Shown piece after piece: positions 26,788-37,814 of a stretch of 54,317 bases of DNA (the stretch's first letter is position 1; the number at the start of each line of letters is the position of its first letter). The stretch covers positions 1 to 54,317 of the forward strand of contig JALFKB010000024.1 in assembly GCA_022775805.1 (NCBI GenBank), written 5' to 3'. The translations under genes and the position numbers were made by a program. Below the pieces are notes generated by a model. That model saw nothing but the letters and a program-made list of their open reading frames with translations. It ran no database searches and was not told the origin of the DNA. This stretch comes from Clostridiales bacterium (lineage in GTDB: Bacteria; Bacillota; Clostridia; Peptostreptococcales; Anaerovoracaceae).

Positions 26788-28302
26788 ATGAAAACAGGTT
26801 TCAGTGCAGAGAAGTACATTGAAGAACAGTCGAAGTATATCCTGGAGAGGATAAACAGCGGCGGGGGAGAGAGACTGTATCTGGAATTCGGCGGCAAGCT
26901 GGTTCAGGACAAGCATGCCATGAGAGTTCTCCCGGGGTTTGACGAGAACGCCAAGATAAAGCTCCTTGAGAAGATGAAGGATCAGGCGGAAATCATAATA
27001 TGTGTCTACTCCGGGGACATAACAACCAACAAGACCAGGGCCGATTTCGGCATCACATATGACCTGGAGGTTCTCAGGCTCATCGACATGTTCAGAAAGT
27101 ACAACCTGGAAATCAACAGCGTGGTTGTAACCAGATATGAGAAGAACTCTCCTGCAGTGGACAAGTTCATCAACAAGCTGGAGCAGAGGGGCATTAAGAC
27201 CTACAAGCACTTCTACACGAAGGGCTACCCTACAGATGTTGAGACCATCGTAAGCGAGGAAGGCTACGGTGCGAATCCGTACATTCAGGTGACGAAGCCC
27301 CTGGTGGTTGTTACAGCTCCGGGAGGGGGAAGCGGCAAGCTGGCAACATGCCTTTCCCAGCTGTATCACGAAAATCTGAGAGGAAACAAGGTAAGATATG
27401 CCAAGTTTGAAACCTTCCCGATCTGGAACCTGCCTTTGAAGCATCCTGTAAACGTTGCCTATGAGGCGGCAACGGCGGATCTTAAGGATGTGAACATGAT
27501 TGACTCCTTTCATCTGGAGGCCTACGGGGTCAAGGCGGTAAACTACAACAGAGACCTGGAGGTGTTTCCTGTAGTCAAGAGAATCATCGAGAAGATTACA
27601 GGTGCCGAGGCCGAGTATAAGTCCCCGACGGACATGGGGGTAAACAGAGTGGGCTTTGCCATTACCGATGATGAGGTGTGCAGAGAGGCGGCCCTTCAGG
27701 AAATAATAAGAAGATACATTATCGCGGAATGCGATTTCAAAAAAGGCAGAATCGGATCAGATGTGCTGGAGAGAGCCAAGCTGCTGATGGATGAGATGGA
27801 CCTTAAGGTTACAGACAGACCTGTGGTGCTCCCTGCAAGGCAGTATGCTGAAACAAAAAGACAGGAAAACGACAGGTATGCCAATGTAGTTGTGGCGGCA
27901 CTGGAGCTTCCTGACGGAAGAATCATTACAGGCAGAAGCTCCCGCAGAATGGTTGCTGCTGCGGCGGTTATTCTCAATGCGGTTAAAGAGCTTACGGGAA
28001 TGTCGGATGAGCTTCACCTGATTTCACCGAGCATTCTGGAGAGCATTCAGAACCTGAAGGTTGATGTGCTCCAGGCGGAGAAGACCTCTCTTAACTGTGA
28101 GGAGGTTCTCACGGCGCTGACCATGTCCGCAGCCACAAACCCCGCTGCAGAGGTGGCTCTCAGCAAACTGACCTGCCTCAGGGGCTGCTGCGCTCACTGC
28201 ACGGCAATTCTGTCCGACAAGGACGAGAAGACTCTCAAGGCAATGGGAATCGATGTTACAAGCGACCCTGAATACATAACAAACAACTTATATTACAGCT
28301 AA
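26788..28302 (+). CDS. DUF1846 (UPF0371) family protein
   Basis: [18 protein letters not shown]...[23 protein letters not shown] and [23 protein letters not shown]. Confidence 0.9.
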   Translation: MKTGFSAEKYIEEQSKYILERINSGGGERLYLEFGGKLVQDKHAMRVLPGFDENAKIKLLEKMKDQAEIIICVYSGDITTNKTRADFGITYDLEVLRLIDMFRKYNLEINSVVVTRYEKNSPAVDKFINKLEQRGIKTYKHFYTKGYPTDVETIVSEEGYGANPYIQVTKPLVVVTAPGGGSGKLATCLSQLYHENLRGNKVRYAKFETFPIWNLPLKHPVNVAYEAATADLKDVNMIDSFHLEAYGVKAVNYNRDLEVFPVVKRIIEKITGAEAEYKSPTDMGVNRVGFAITDDEVCREAALQEIIRRYIIAECDFKKGRIGSDVLERAKLLMDEMDLKVTDRPVVLPARQYAETKRQENDRYANVVVAALELPDGRIITGRSSRRMVAAAAVILNAVKELTGMSDELHLISPSILESIQNLKVDVLQAEKTSLNCEEVLTALTMSAATNPAAEVALSKLTCLRGCCAHCTAILSDKDEKTLKAMGIDVTSDPEYITNNLYYS

Positions 28303-28320
28303 TTATCAGGCAAGAGACAG

Positions 28321-29265
28321 ATGTACGGGAAATATTTTGTATTGTTTGCAATCCTCTTTACCGGCTGGTTTCTGAGGAAAATAAATTTCATAGACGATAA
28401 GATGAACCACAGCATGAACAAGCTTATCGTCTATTTCGCGTACCCGTGTCTGATTGTCCATAACATAGGAAATGTAGACATGACAGGCAGGCTGGTGCTG
28501 GACTTTCTCATAGGTTTCGGAATAAGCCTGGCCTGCTTCTTCATATACGGAGCCATATCCTTCGGTTATGCAAAGGCAAGAAAGTTTCCGTCCGACTGCT
28601 CAAATGTGGCGGAGTTTGCAATGGCCACTCCAAACAACGGGTTCATGGGATTCCCTGTGTCGCTTATATTCTTCGGGGAGAAGGGGCTGTTTCTCATGCT
28701 GGCACACAATGCCGCAATGAACTTCTTCATTTTTACCTACGGCACAAATCTTCTGAACAGAAACAACCCGGAGAGGCGCAAGCCTACAATACGGAATGTG
28801 ATAAGGGCTACATTCAAGTTCCTGTTGAATCCGAACATTCTGGCGCTGTTTATTGGTTTTGCATTGAGCCTGCTGGGGGGTATTCTCCCCGAGGCTGTTG
28901 ATGAGTACCTGCTTTATATAGGAAACGTGTCCACGCCGATGGCCATGATTTTCATAGGCTCATCCCTGGCAACTGCAGATCTCAGGAAGGTGCTCACAAC
29001 GAAGCTTGTCATTGAAGCTTCAATCGTGAAGCTGCTGGTGCTTCCCCTTGTGACAATCGGGCTTGTTTATTTCCTGCCGGTGGCTCCCCTTATCAAGAGC
29101 ATTGTGGTGCTGGGAATAGCCTTCCCTACTGCGGCAACGGTATCAATGCTGGCGGAACAGGAGAACCAGTCGGCGCTCACGGCTAGTCAGATTCTGGTGC
29201 TTTCCACCATTGCGTCAATCGTAACGGTGCCTGCATCGGTGAATCTCATAAATCTGCTGTTCTAA
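28321..29265 (+). CDS. AEC-family (auxin efflux carrier) transporter
   Basis: Multi-TM; EFAMATPNNGFMGFPVSLIFFGEKG; C-terminal AFPTAATVSMLAEQ. Confidence 0.85.
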   Translation: MYGKYFVLFAILFTGWFLRKINFIDDKMNHSMNKLIVYFAYPCLIVHNIGNVDMTGRLVLDFLIGFGISLACFFIYGAISFGYAKARKFPSDCSNVAEFAMATPNNGFMGFPVSLIFFGEKGLFLMLAHNAAMNFFIFTYGTNLLNRNNPERRKPTIRNVIRATFKFLLNPNILALFIGFALSLLGGILPEAVDEYLLYIGNVSTPMAMIFIGSSLATADLRKVLTTKLVIEASIVKLLVLPLVTIGLVYFLPVAPLIKSIVVLGIAFPTAATVSMLAEQENQSALTASQILVLSTIASIVTVPASVNLINLLF

Positions 29266-29348
29266 AGCTGTTATAGATGGGAACAGGCCCGGGAGCGGGC
29301 GGGGTATTACGGGAGAAAGTGGCGCGTTACTGCGCCGGAGGATAACAA

Positions 29349-30572
29349 ATGAGAATAAAGGTAATAACAGAGAAAACAGGAATAGAAAAAAGCGAAATAC
29401 TGGCTTTGCGAGGTGAGGCCGGAAGGGCTCTTGACAGGCTCTGGTCGGGAAGTGAGCCAATGACCGGCTGGGTTCAGGCTCCAATGTCCTCCAGGGGAGA
29501 GCTGCTGGAGCGGGTGCTGGCGATTTCCGATATTATCCGGAATGAAGCGGAGCTGCTGGTGGTTCTGGGAATAGGAGGCTCGTATCTCGGTGCAAAGGCA
29601 GCAATAGAGGCTCTGCCGAAATTCGAGAGGGGAATCCCGGTGAGATTTCTGGGCTTTAACCTCTGCAGCGATTACTACCTGGAGACTCTTGAGGAAATAA
29701 AAAACAAGAAAACGATGGTGTGCGTTGTATCCAAGTCGGGAAATACCATGGAGGTTCGCACAGCCCTTGAGATAATAAAGCCCGTGCTTGAAGAGAAGTA
29801 CGGCAGTGCCGAAGCGGCGGCTCAGCGGATTCTGGCAATTACCGATGCCAAGGATGGCTCCCTGAGGGAAGAGGCTGAGGAGATGGGATACACCACTTTG
29901 GAAATTCCCCGGGACATCGGCGGCAGGTACTCGGTGCTGACTGCGGCGGGACTGCTTCCTATGGCTGTCAGCGGCATTGATATCAGGGAGGTGCTGGATG
30001 GTGCGGCAGATTGCGCCAATTCCCCTGAGTGGGACGGGGATGCAGTTGACTATGCCATTTCGAGGTTTCTCCTCCAGGAGAAGGGCAAGGAAGTTGAGCT
30101 TATAGAGCTTTGCCATTCCAGACTTAATTATCTTGGGGAATGGATGAAGCAGCTCTACGGTGAGAGCGAGGGCAAAAACGGAGGAGGGCTGATGCCTTCA
30201 ACCCTTGTGTTCTCCACGGATTTGCATTCCATGGGTCAGTACCTGCAGCAGGGAAGACAGATTTTCATGGAAACGATGGTTATTGTTGATAAGCCGGTGA
30301 GAGATATTCCGATTCCGGCAGGTCCTCAGGCGGGAAAGACTGTAAGGGATCTTTCAGCCGCAATGGTTTCGGGAGTTGTGAAGGCTCACAGAACCATCGG
30401 AATTCCTGTGGTTGAAATACATCTGCCGGTTCTGGACGCCTATGAGTACGGTCAGCTTCTGTATTTTCTGGAAACAACCTGTGCCATAACTGCCATGCTC
30501 AGCGGAGTGAACCCCTTCGATCAGCCGGGGGTGGAAAGCTACAAGGCGGAAATGCACAAGCTGCTGGATTAA
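29349..30572 (+). CDS. pgi: Glucose-6-phosphate isomerase
   Basis: VVLGIGGSYLGAKAAIEAL, VVSKSGNTMEV, GGRYSVLTAAGLLPMAVSG, GVNPFDQPGVESYK. Confidence 0.93.
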   Translation: MRIKVITEKTGIEKSEILALRGEAGRALDRLWSGSEPMTGWVQAPMSSRGELLERVLAISDIIRNEAELLVVLGIGGSYLGAKAAIEALPKFERGIPVRFLGFNLCSDYYLETLEEIKNKKTMVCVVSKSGNTMEVRTALEIIKPVLEEKYGSAEAAAQRILAITDAKDGSLREEAEEMGYTTLEIPRDIGGRYSVLTAAGLLPMAVSGIDIREVLDGAADCANSPEWDGDAVDYAISRFLLQEKGKEVELIELCHSRLNYLGEWMKQLYGESEGKNGGGLMPSTLVFSTDLHSMGQYLQQGRQIFMETMVIVDKPVRDIPIPAGPQAGKTVRDLSAAMVSGVVKAHRTIGIPVVEIHLPVLDAYEYGQLLYFLETTCAITAMLSGVNPFDQPGVESYKAEMHKLLD

Positions 30573-30775
30573 AACCCGCTGCATAGGAGACTGACAAAAA
30601 AACAACAAGGTTTTTGCGGCGATTAACCCCTGGTAAGCCCTGATGTGTTGTTAAAAATTAAACGTTCTCCCCAAAGCCTTTACATTTCAACGGTTTTGGG
30701 TTATAATGAATTGAAATTTTAAAAGTTAATTGTTTAACAATCTCAAAAAAGATTGAATTAAGGAGGATATTTAAC

Positions 30776-31630
30776 ATGGCAATTAAGACAATTGGTGTAC
30801 TCGGTTCAGGTACAATGGGCGCCGGAATCATGCAGGTTTGTGCTCTGGCAGGCTACAATGTAGTTCAGAGATCAAGAAGACAGACATCTGTAGACGGCGG
30901 AAGAGCAACTGTAGAAAAGAAGCTTGCTAAGCTGGTTGCAAAGGAAAAGCTGACTCAGGAAGATATGGATGCTGCAATGGCAAGAATTTCCGGATCAACT
31001 GACCTTGAAATCATGAAGGACGCAGACTTCATCATCGAAGCAGCAACTGAAGACATGGAAGCCAAGAAGGCTCTCTTCAAGGATCTGGACGAGCTCTGCA
31101 AGCCTGAATGCATCATTGCTACAAATACATCAGCCCTTTCAATTACAGAAATCGCTGCAGCAACAGGCAGACCTGACAAGATTATCGGAATGCACTTCTT
31201 CAATCCTGTTCCGGCAATGAAGCTGGTTGAAGTTGTTAAGGGACTGGCTACTTCAGAAGAAACAAGAGAAGTCGTTCTGGGTCTCTGCGCAGATTTCAAG
31301 AAGACTCCTGTTGATGTAGAAGAAGCTCCTGGATTCGTAGTAAACAGAATTCTGATTCCTATGATCAATGAAGCAATCGGCATCCTGGCAGACGGCGTTG
31401 CTGATGCAGAAGGCATCGACACTGCAATGAAGCTTGGTGCCAACCACCCAATGGGACCTCTCGCTCTGGGAGACCTCATCGGACTGGATGTTTGCCTGGC
31501 AATCATGGAAACTCTCTACAGAGAATTCGGCGACACTAAGTACAGACCTCACCCACTTCTCAGAAAGATGGTAAGAGCAAACAAGCTGGGAATGAAGACA
31601 GGCGTAGGCTTCTTCGATTACAGCAAATAA
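30776..31630 (+). CDS. hbd: 3-hydroxybutyryl-CoA dehydrogenase
   Basis: [59 protein letters not shown]. Confidence 0.95.
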   Translation: MAIKTIGVLGSGTMGAGIMQVCALAGYNVVQRSRRQTSVDGGRATVEKKLAKLVAKEKLTQEDMDAAMARISGSTDLEIMKDADFIIEAATEDMEAKKALFKDLDELCKPECIIATNTSALSITEIAAATGRPDKIIGMHFFNPVPAMKLVEVVKGLATSEETREVVLGLCADFKKTPVDVEEAPGFVVNRILIPMINEAIGILADGVADAEGIDTAMKLGANHPMGPLALGDLIGLDVCLAIMETLYREFGDTKYRPHPLLRKMVRANKLGMKTGVGFFDYSK

Positions 31631-31654
31631 GAACTGCATGCACAGTTTTGTACA

Positions 31655-31693
31655 GCAGCACGGGGCTTCATATGAAGCCCCGTTTTTTTATTT
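31655..31693. terminator. Terminator hairpin
   Basis: ACGGGGCTTCATATGAAGCCCCGTTTTTTTA. Confidence 0.85.
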
Positions 31694-31887
31694 GATGGAT
31701 AGCCCCTGGCTACGGTTCCGATCTTTCGGGTACGGTTCAGCCTGCCCTTTTTCATTGCAATCCTAAGACCCTGAGAGTATAATTGGAGCGGGGTATTGCA
31801 AATCTAAATAATGAAGAGATCATTTCTACTGACTATCATGGCATTACTGCCGAATTTCCAGACAGATATCGAAAGGATTATTTTAAT

Positions 31888-33339
31888 ATGTGGAAAACAA
31901 TGAATGAGGCCACACTGTCTTCAAAGAAGGTGGGGGAACTCAGAGAAATCGCTAAGACCTTCGGGCTTAAAGGCTATGAGAAAATGAGGAAGGCCGAGCT
32001 TATTGAGGCGCTTAAAACAGAGGGCGAAGCTGAGCAGGATGCACCCGAAAAGAAGGAACAGTCAACAGAGGCGGCAGATACAGAGACCTCCGGAGCAGAG
32101 GAATCAAAGGCGGAGTCATCCGGAACAGAGTCCCGGGAGGAGTCCGAAAAGAAGCGGGGCACCAGAGTGGCCAAGGGGGACAAGGTGCCGGAGCAGGTGG
32201 TACCGGACAGAGATGACAGATACGAGGCAGAGGGCATTCTGGACCTGGCAGAGGATGGATTCGGATTCCTGAGATTCAACAACTTCCTCACCAGTGACAA
32301 GGATATATATGTTGCCCCTGCTCAGATAAGAAGATTCAATCTGAAGACGGGGGACAAGGTAAAAGGAATATGCAGACCGCCGAAGGGCGATGCCAGATTC
32401 GGAGCGCTTCTGTATGTGATAAGCGTAAATGACGAGGAGCCGGGTGCGGCAATCAGAAGGCCGGATTTCAGCACCCTGACACCGATTTTCCCGAATGAGA
32501 AGCTGGTGATGGAGGACGGCAGACAGGAGCTGTCCCTCAGGGTAATAGATCTGATAGCACCAATAGGCAAAGGTCAGAGAGGTCTGATTGTAGCGCCGCC
32601 GAAGGCAGGCAAGACAGTGCTGCTTAAGAAAATAGCCAACAGCATCGAGAAGCATTATCCGGAGGTGGAAATGATTGTGCTGCTGGTGGATGAAAGACCT
32701 GAAGAAGTTACGGATTTCAAGAGAAGTCTGCTGAATGAAAAGAGCGAAGTAATTTATTCCACCTTTGACGAGCTTCCAGCCCACCATGTGAAGGTGGCGG
32801 AAATGGTATACGGAAGGGCCCAGCGCCTTGCGGAACAGGGCAAGGATGTTGTGGTTCTGCTGGACAGTATAACAAGACTTGCCAGAGCATATAACCTGGT
32901 GGTTCCTCCGTCGGGAAAGACTCTGAGCGGAGGTTTTGACCCGGGGGCACTCCACAAGCCAAAAAAATTCTTCGGCGCAGCCAGGAAGCTGGAGGAGGGA
33001 GGCAGCATTACGATTCTGGCAACTGCCCTGGTTGAAACAGGCAGCAGAATGGACGACCTCATATACGAAGAATTCAAGGGAACGGGCAACATGGAACTGT
33101 TCCTGGACAGAAAGCTTTCGGAGAAGAGAATATTCCCTGCAATCGATCTGGCCAAGTCAGGAACGAGAAGGGAAGAGCTGCTCATGAACCAACACGAAAT
33201 GCAAGCGGTATGGGCAATGAGAAGAGCCCTTGGAAACAGAGAAAATGCAGAGGTAACCGAGGCGATTCTCGATAACCTTCAGATGACAAAGGACAACGCG
33301 ACCTTCATAGATGTAATACAGAAAACCAGGCTGAAGTAG
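31888..33339 (+). CDS. rho: Transcription termination factor Rho
   Basis: GQRGLIVAPPKAGKTVLLKKIANSI, LLVDERPEEVTDF, LLDSITRLARAYN, GFDPGALHKPKKFFGAAR. Start chosen at MWKTMNEATLSSKK; ORF-track start 31783. Confidence 0.95.
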   Translation: MWKTMNEATLSSKKVGELREIAKTFGLKGYEKMRKAELIEALKTEGEAEQDAPEKKEQSTEAADTETSGAEESKAESSGTESREESEKKRGTRVAKGDKVPEQVVPDRDDRYEAEGILDLAEDGFGFLRFNNFLTSDKDIYVAPAQIRRFNLKTGDKVKGICRPPKGDARFGALLYVISVNDEEPGAAIRRPDFSTLTPIFPNEKLVMEDGRQELSLRVIDLIAPIGKGQRGLIVAPPKAGKTVLLKKIANSIEKHYPEVEMIVLLVDERPEEVTDFKRSLLNEKSEVIYSTFDELPAHHVKVAEMVYGRAQRLAEQGKDVVVLLDSITRLARAYNLVVPPSGKTLSGGFDPGALHKPKKFFGAARKLEEGGSITILATALVETGSRMDDLIYEEFKGTGNMELFLDRKLSEKRIFPAIDLAKSGTRREELLMNQHEMQAVWAMRRALGNRENAEVTEAILDNLQMTKDNATFIDVIQKTRLK

Positions 33340-33407
33340 GTTGACCGGCAGATTCGCCGAACCGGATGTCCTGGGAATATAGGAAAACAGACAAAAGGAA
33401 TCGTATA

Positions 33408-34511
33408 ATGGATTTAAAGAAAATATTCATCAAGGATGCATGTCCCACCAAGATGGGCGGCCAGGCCGTAATGGAAGGCATCATGATGAAAGGGGACAGG
33501 AAGACCGCCCTGGCGGTTAGAGTTCCCGGAGGAAACATAGAAATAGAAACAAAGAAAACGAAGACCTACGGGAAGTGGATGAAAATTCCCCTTCTCAGAG
33601 GCGTTATTGCCTTTGCGGATTCCCTGGTATACGGGTGCAAAACCCTTATGGACTCCGCGAATGTCCTTGAGGAATACGACGATGAGGAGTACGAAGCATC
33701 AAGATTCGAACAGTGGATTGAGAAAAAATTCGGAAGCCAGGCCCTGTGGCACTTCCTGGTTTACAGCTCCGTGGCAATAGCCCTGGCGTTTTCAATCGGA
33801 GTGTTCATACTGCTGCCAACATGGGTGGCATCTCTGGCGAAGCTTGTGACAGAGAGCGTGATCTGGATCAACCTTGTGGAGGGGATTCTGCGAATAGCCC
33901 TTTTCATACTATATGTATGGGGAATATCCCATATGCCCGATATCAAAAGGGTTTTCATGTATCACGGGGCTGAACACAAGACCATTCACACCTTCGAGAA
34001 TCTGCCGCGCAAAGGCAACGGATCCGACGGGGATGGAGAATCTGAACCGGACCTCTCCCGACTGACGGTGGAGGCCTGCAGGGAATACCCTACCCTGCAC
34101 CCGCGGTGCGGAACCAGCTTCCTCATGTTCGTGTTCATTATTGCCTTTGCATGTCACGTGCTGCTGGGGTGGCCGGTGCTTTGGCTGAGAATAGTAACGC
34201 GACTGCTTCTTCTGCCTGTTATTGCGGGACTTTCCTATGAGCTGCTGAAATGGGCGGGAAGGAGCGATAACTGGCTGGTTAAGATACTGAGCATGCCGGG
34301 GCTGTGGCTGCAGAAGATAACCACATCGGAACCGGATGACGATATGCTTGAGGTGGCAATTGAAGCGGTGAAGGCTGTTTGCGACAGCACTCCGCCGAGG
34401 AAGTATACGGTGAGAAAGACAGAGGGCTGGCCGGAGGATCGTTTTGAGTATCCCCATGTATGGGATCTGCCCGGCAGCAGGCAGGAAAGAAAGAGCAGTA
34501 ATGAAGACTAG
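33408..34511 (+). CDS. DUF1385 family membrane protein
   Basis: GGQAVMEGIMMKGDRKTALAVRVP...YHGAEHKTIHTFE; neighbour of prmC. Confidence 0.9.
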   Translation: MDLKKIFIKDACPTKMGGQAVMEGIMMKGDRKTALAVRVPGGNIEIETKKTKTYGKWMKIPLLRGVIAFADSLVYGCKTLMDSANVLEEYDDEEYEASRFEQWIEKKFGSQALWHFLVYSSVAIALAFSIGVFILLPTWVASLAKLVTESVIWINLVEGILRIALFILYVWGISHMPDIKRVFMYHGAEHKTIHTFENLPRKGNGSDGDGESEPDLSRLTVEACREYPTLHPRCGTSFLMFVFIIAFACHVLLGWPVLWLRIVTRLLLLPVIAGLSYELLKWAGRSDNWLVKILSMPGLWLQKITTSEPDDDMLEVAIEAVKAVCDSTPPRKYTVRKTEGWPEDRFEYPHVWDLPGSRQERKSSNED

Positions 34512-35445
34512 AATAATGGTAAAAGAAGGAGAGTACAGGCTCACTAAGGCGGGGGTGATGGACGCCAGAATAGACGCCGAGGAGCTGTACTGCTTCATGA
34601 ATAAATGCGATAAAGTGATACTCTTCCTGAAGAAGGAGGAGGAAGTGGACAAGGAGACAGAGGAAAGATATTTTGAGCTAATCGCCAGAAGAGCATCGCG
34701 AATTCCTCTGCAGCACATCACCGGCGTACAGGAATTCATGGGATTTCAGTTCAAGGTGGGACCTGATGTTCTTATTCCCAGACAGGATACGGAGACCCTT
34801 GTGGAGGAGGCAGCCTCAACAATCCGTGAAATGGGCAAAGACGTAGAGAAGAAACCTCTGCTGTCCAGGCTGAGAAAGAGCGAGGACATTAAGGTGCTGG
34901 ATCTCTGCTGCGGCAGCGGAGCCATAGGAATATCCCTCAGCAAGATATGCAGCGACATATCGGTTACGGCAGCTGACATAAGCCTGCCGGCGCTGCAGCT
35001 GGCTGCGGAAAACGCCGCAGCTCTGCGGACGGATGTGGAGTTCCTGCAGGGGGATCTGTTTGAAGCCATAGCTCAGGGCAAAAGGATACTGCCCGGAGGC
35101 AGAACCGGCCGGGGCCGGGGTACGAAAACGAGAGATTTCGACATGATAGTCAGCAACCCTCCATACATCAGAACAAATTCAATCGCAGTGCTTCAGGAAG
35201 AGGTAAAGGCCCACGAGCCGCTGACGGCACTGGATGGCGGCAGGGACGGACTCGATTTTTACAGGAGAATAGTGGACCGGGCATGGCACTGGCTCAAAAA
35301 AGACGGATGGCTCCTGATGGAAATTGGGTACGATCAGGGTGAAGATCTGAGAAAGCTCATCAAGGATAACGGCAACTACACCCCGGCGCAGGTAATAAAA
35401 GACCTGCCCGGAAAGGACAGGGTGGTTAAGTGCCGCAAGAAGTAG
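34501..35445 (+). CDS. prmC: Peptide chain release factor N5-glutamine methyltransferase
   Basis: VLIPRQDTETLVEEA, VLDLCCGSGAIGISL, NPPYIRTN, GRDGLDFYRRI. Confidence 0.92.
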   Translation: MKTRIMVKEGEYRLTKAGVMDARIDAEELYCFMNKCDKVILFLKKEEEVDKETEERYFELIARRASRIPLQHITGVQEFMGFQFKVGPDVLIPRQDTETLVEEAASTIREMGKDVEKKPLLSRLRKSEDIKVLDLCCGSGAIGISLSKICSDISVTAADISLPALQLAAENAAALRTDVEFLQGDLFEAIAQGKRILPGGRTGRGRGTKTRDFDMIVSNPPYIRTNSIAVLQEEVKAHEPLTALDGGRDGLDFYRRIVDRAWHWLKKDGWLLMEIGYDQGEDLRKLIKDNGNYTPAQVIKDLPGKDRVVKCRKK

Positions 35446-35465
35446 CCCCGTTCCGGGGGCAGACC

Positions 35466-36833
35466 CTATGGTATGTTGAGTTTGCCGTGCTGACGATGGG
35501 GCTGCTGCTCATGATACAGCCCGCAGGTTCCGGAGAACACGTGGGAAACAACGGCGGTGATGGCGAAGTAGATAACCGACTCGCCGCTGAAGCAGATGGC
35601 TTCACAGCCCAGAACGCCGATGGCAACGGGGGCGTTTGTAACCGAGGCCAGGGCGCCCACGAAGCCGATTGCCGCCGCCAGGGTAGGGTCAAGCCCGATC
35701 AGGCAGCCAAGAGCGAAGCAGGCGGTTGAACCGACAAAAATCGTTGGGGATATTTCGCCGCCTCTGATTCCGCAGCCAAGGGTAAGGCAGGTGAGAATCA
35801 GTTTCCACAGGAAGGCGTTCATGGCGCTTTCCCCGGTGAAGGCAGCATCAACATAGACAAAGCCAATACCATTGTAATCGTAAACTCCAATCATGAGAGT
35901 AAGGCAAATCACAAGTCCGGTGCCCACAAGCACCCGGACTGTTTTGTTTTTTATCAGCTCGAAGCCCTTGACGGAAACAAGGCGGCTGTAGCAAAAAAGC
36001 CTGCCTGCCAGAGTTCCTGCAAAGGCAACGAGAACTACCTTAAGGAGAACTTCCCAGTTCAGACCTGAGGATACCAGGCTGGCCATGGCGGCAGAGTCGG
36101 ACACCATGCCGGGACTGGTGAGCCCTCCTGTCAGATTAAAATGAAAATCAACATATGGAACCTTCGCCAGACTGGCAATGCCCCAGGTGATGAAGCTTGA
36201 CAGGGCGGCAGGAATTATTGTAAACAGCTGTGACCGGCTAAGAACAAGAACCTCGAAACCGAAGATGGCACCGGCAAGGGGCATGTTCAGGGTTGCGGTG
36301 AAGCCGGCTGCCATTCCGCAGGCAAGGGGTACATGACGCAGCTCGGGATTCGTGAAAAGACCTCCGAAGGAGCGGCGGGGCAGGAAGCAGGCGATTGTTC
36401 CCCCAAGCTGCAGAGCGGCTCCCACCCTGCCCACAGAGCCTCCGAAGAGATAAGCCAGGCAGGTGCTGACAAAAATCAGGGGAGCAAGCCACAGTGAGAC
36501 CCTGTCATCGGGACCCTCCCGGTTCAGCACCGGGTCGCCGTGAAGATATCTGAACAGGGCGTCGGTGCACAGATCCTCGCCCCTTCTGAAATAATCATAT
36601 AGAAAAACAACAAAAACTCCGGCAAAGGGTAGCCCGAACAAAAGCATTGTGTGACTGTGGAAGGTGCTGTCTGCCAGAGATGTGGCCCATGCGAAGGCAA
36701 CGCATACGGAGCCGCAGACAAGACCGCAGAGGATGCCGCAGAGGATCATCCTCAGGTGCAGCGGAAACGGCGGCCTGTCTGCCTTTGCAGGAGTATGAGT
36801 GTTTGTGTTACTGGTGTCAATATCGGTTTTCAT
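35466..36833 (-). CDS. ClC-family chloride channel/transporter with altered gating motif
   Basis: ClC topology; GGSVGRVGAALQLGG in place of GREGP; GGEISPTIFVG. Confidence 0.85.
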   Translation of the reverse strand: MKTDIDTSNTNTHTPAKADRPPFPLHLRMILCGILCGLVCGSVCVAFAWATSLADSTFHSHTMLLFGLPFAGVFVVFLYDYFRRGEDLCTDALFRYLHGDPVLNREGPDDRVSLWLAPLIFVSTCLAYLFGGSVGRVGAALQLGGTIACFLPRRSFGGLFTNPELRHVPLACGMAAGFTATLNMPLAGAIFGFEVLVLSRSQLFTIIPAALSSFITWGIASLAKVPYVDFHFNLTGGLTSPGMVSDSAAMASLVSSGLNWEVLLKVVLVAFAGTLAGRLFCYSRLVSVKGFELIKNKTVRVLVGTGLVICLTLMIGVYDYNGIGFVYVDAAFTGESAMNAFLWKLILTCLTLGCGIRGGEISPTIFVGSTACFALGCLIGLDPTLAAAIGFVGALASVTNAPVAIGVLGCEAICFSGESVIYFAITAVVSHVFSGTCGLYHEQQPHRQHGKLNIP

Positions 36834-36872
36834 CGCGAGGACAGTATAACATATTTGTGGTACAATGGAGTC

Positions 36873-37814
36873 ATGAAAAGAGGAATTATTATATTGCTTC
36901 TGACAGCGGCGATCTGGGGCTTCAGTCTCGTTGCCCAGAAAGCGGGGATGGATGTTCTGGGTCCATGGAGCTTCACTGGGATACGATGCACTCTGGCAGG
37001 ATTAAGTCTGCTGCCGCTGGCAGTCTATCTTGACAAAAAAAGAAAGCGGGAAGAGCCGGATTATGATGCAAAGGCAGACACTGTTAAAGTAATCAAACCG
37101 GCATTTTTGTGCTTCATATTTCTTGAGGGAACAACTATGTTTCAGCAGATAGGGCTCCAGTGGACAGGAGTGGGAAAGGGCGCCTTCATTACGGCATTCT
37201 ACATTTTCCTGACGCCCCTCTTCGGTCTTTTCCTGAAGCAGAAGGTTTCGGGAAGGCTTTGGGCTGCCGTTGTTATCTCCATGGCGGGGCTGTTTCTGAT
37301 TACCATGACAGGTCCCGTAAGCAGCGGCGACATGGGAATCAACATGGGGGATTTCCTGATGTTTATGGCGGCCTTTGCATATGCGGGATACATTCACGCG
37401 GTGGACAGAGCGGGAGCCTGGAATCTGGCCAAGCTGTCGGGGATGCAGCTTCTGGCAATTGGTTTAACATCCTTTGTGCCCGCGGCGATTCTGGAGCCGG
37501 GGGACATCACCTGGTCAAACTGCGTGGGAAGTCTGATACCGATTCTCTATTCGGGAATAGTATCCGCGGCAGGGGGCTTCACCCTCCAGATGGTGGGACA
37601 GAAATACGCCAGCCCGGGGGTGGCATCCATTATCCTGAGCTCGGAAACGGTGTTTTCCCTGTTTGCAGGCTGGCTGTTTTTTAATGAGATACTCACACCG
37701 GCTGAATATGCCGGATGTTTCGTAATGGTTATTGCAATTGCGCTGGCGGTGGTGCCGGAGAAAAAGAATGAAAAGAGCAGCAGAGAGAGTGCGGAGAACA
37801 ATCAGAGAACATAA
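36873..37814 (+). CDS. EamA/DMT-family transporter
   Basis: Ten-TM pattern; MKRGIIILLLTAAIWGFSLVAQKAGM start, two EamA repeats. ORF-track start 36651 is too long. Confidence 0.85.
   Translation: MKRGIIILLLTAAIWGFSLVAQKAGMDVLGPWSFTGIRCTLAGLSLLPLAVYLDKKRKREEPDYDAKADTVKVIKPAFLCFIFLEGTTMFQQIGLQWTGVGKGAFITAFYIFLTPLFGLFLKQKVSGRLWAAVVISMAGLFLITMTGPVSSGDMGINMGDFLMFMAAFAYAGYIHAVDRAGAWNLAKLSGMQLLAIGLTSFVPAAILEPGDITWSNCVGSLIPILYSGIVSAAGGFTLQMVGQKYASPGVASIILSSETVFSLFAGWLFFNEILTPAEYAGCFVMVIAIALAVVPEKKNEKSSRESAENNQRT

Noticed and set aside
36651-36872. Extended N-terminus of the EamA transporter
   Set aside because: It overlaps the divergent ClC gene and promoter; the conserved protein begins at ATG 36873.
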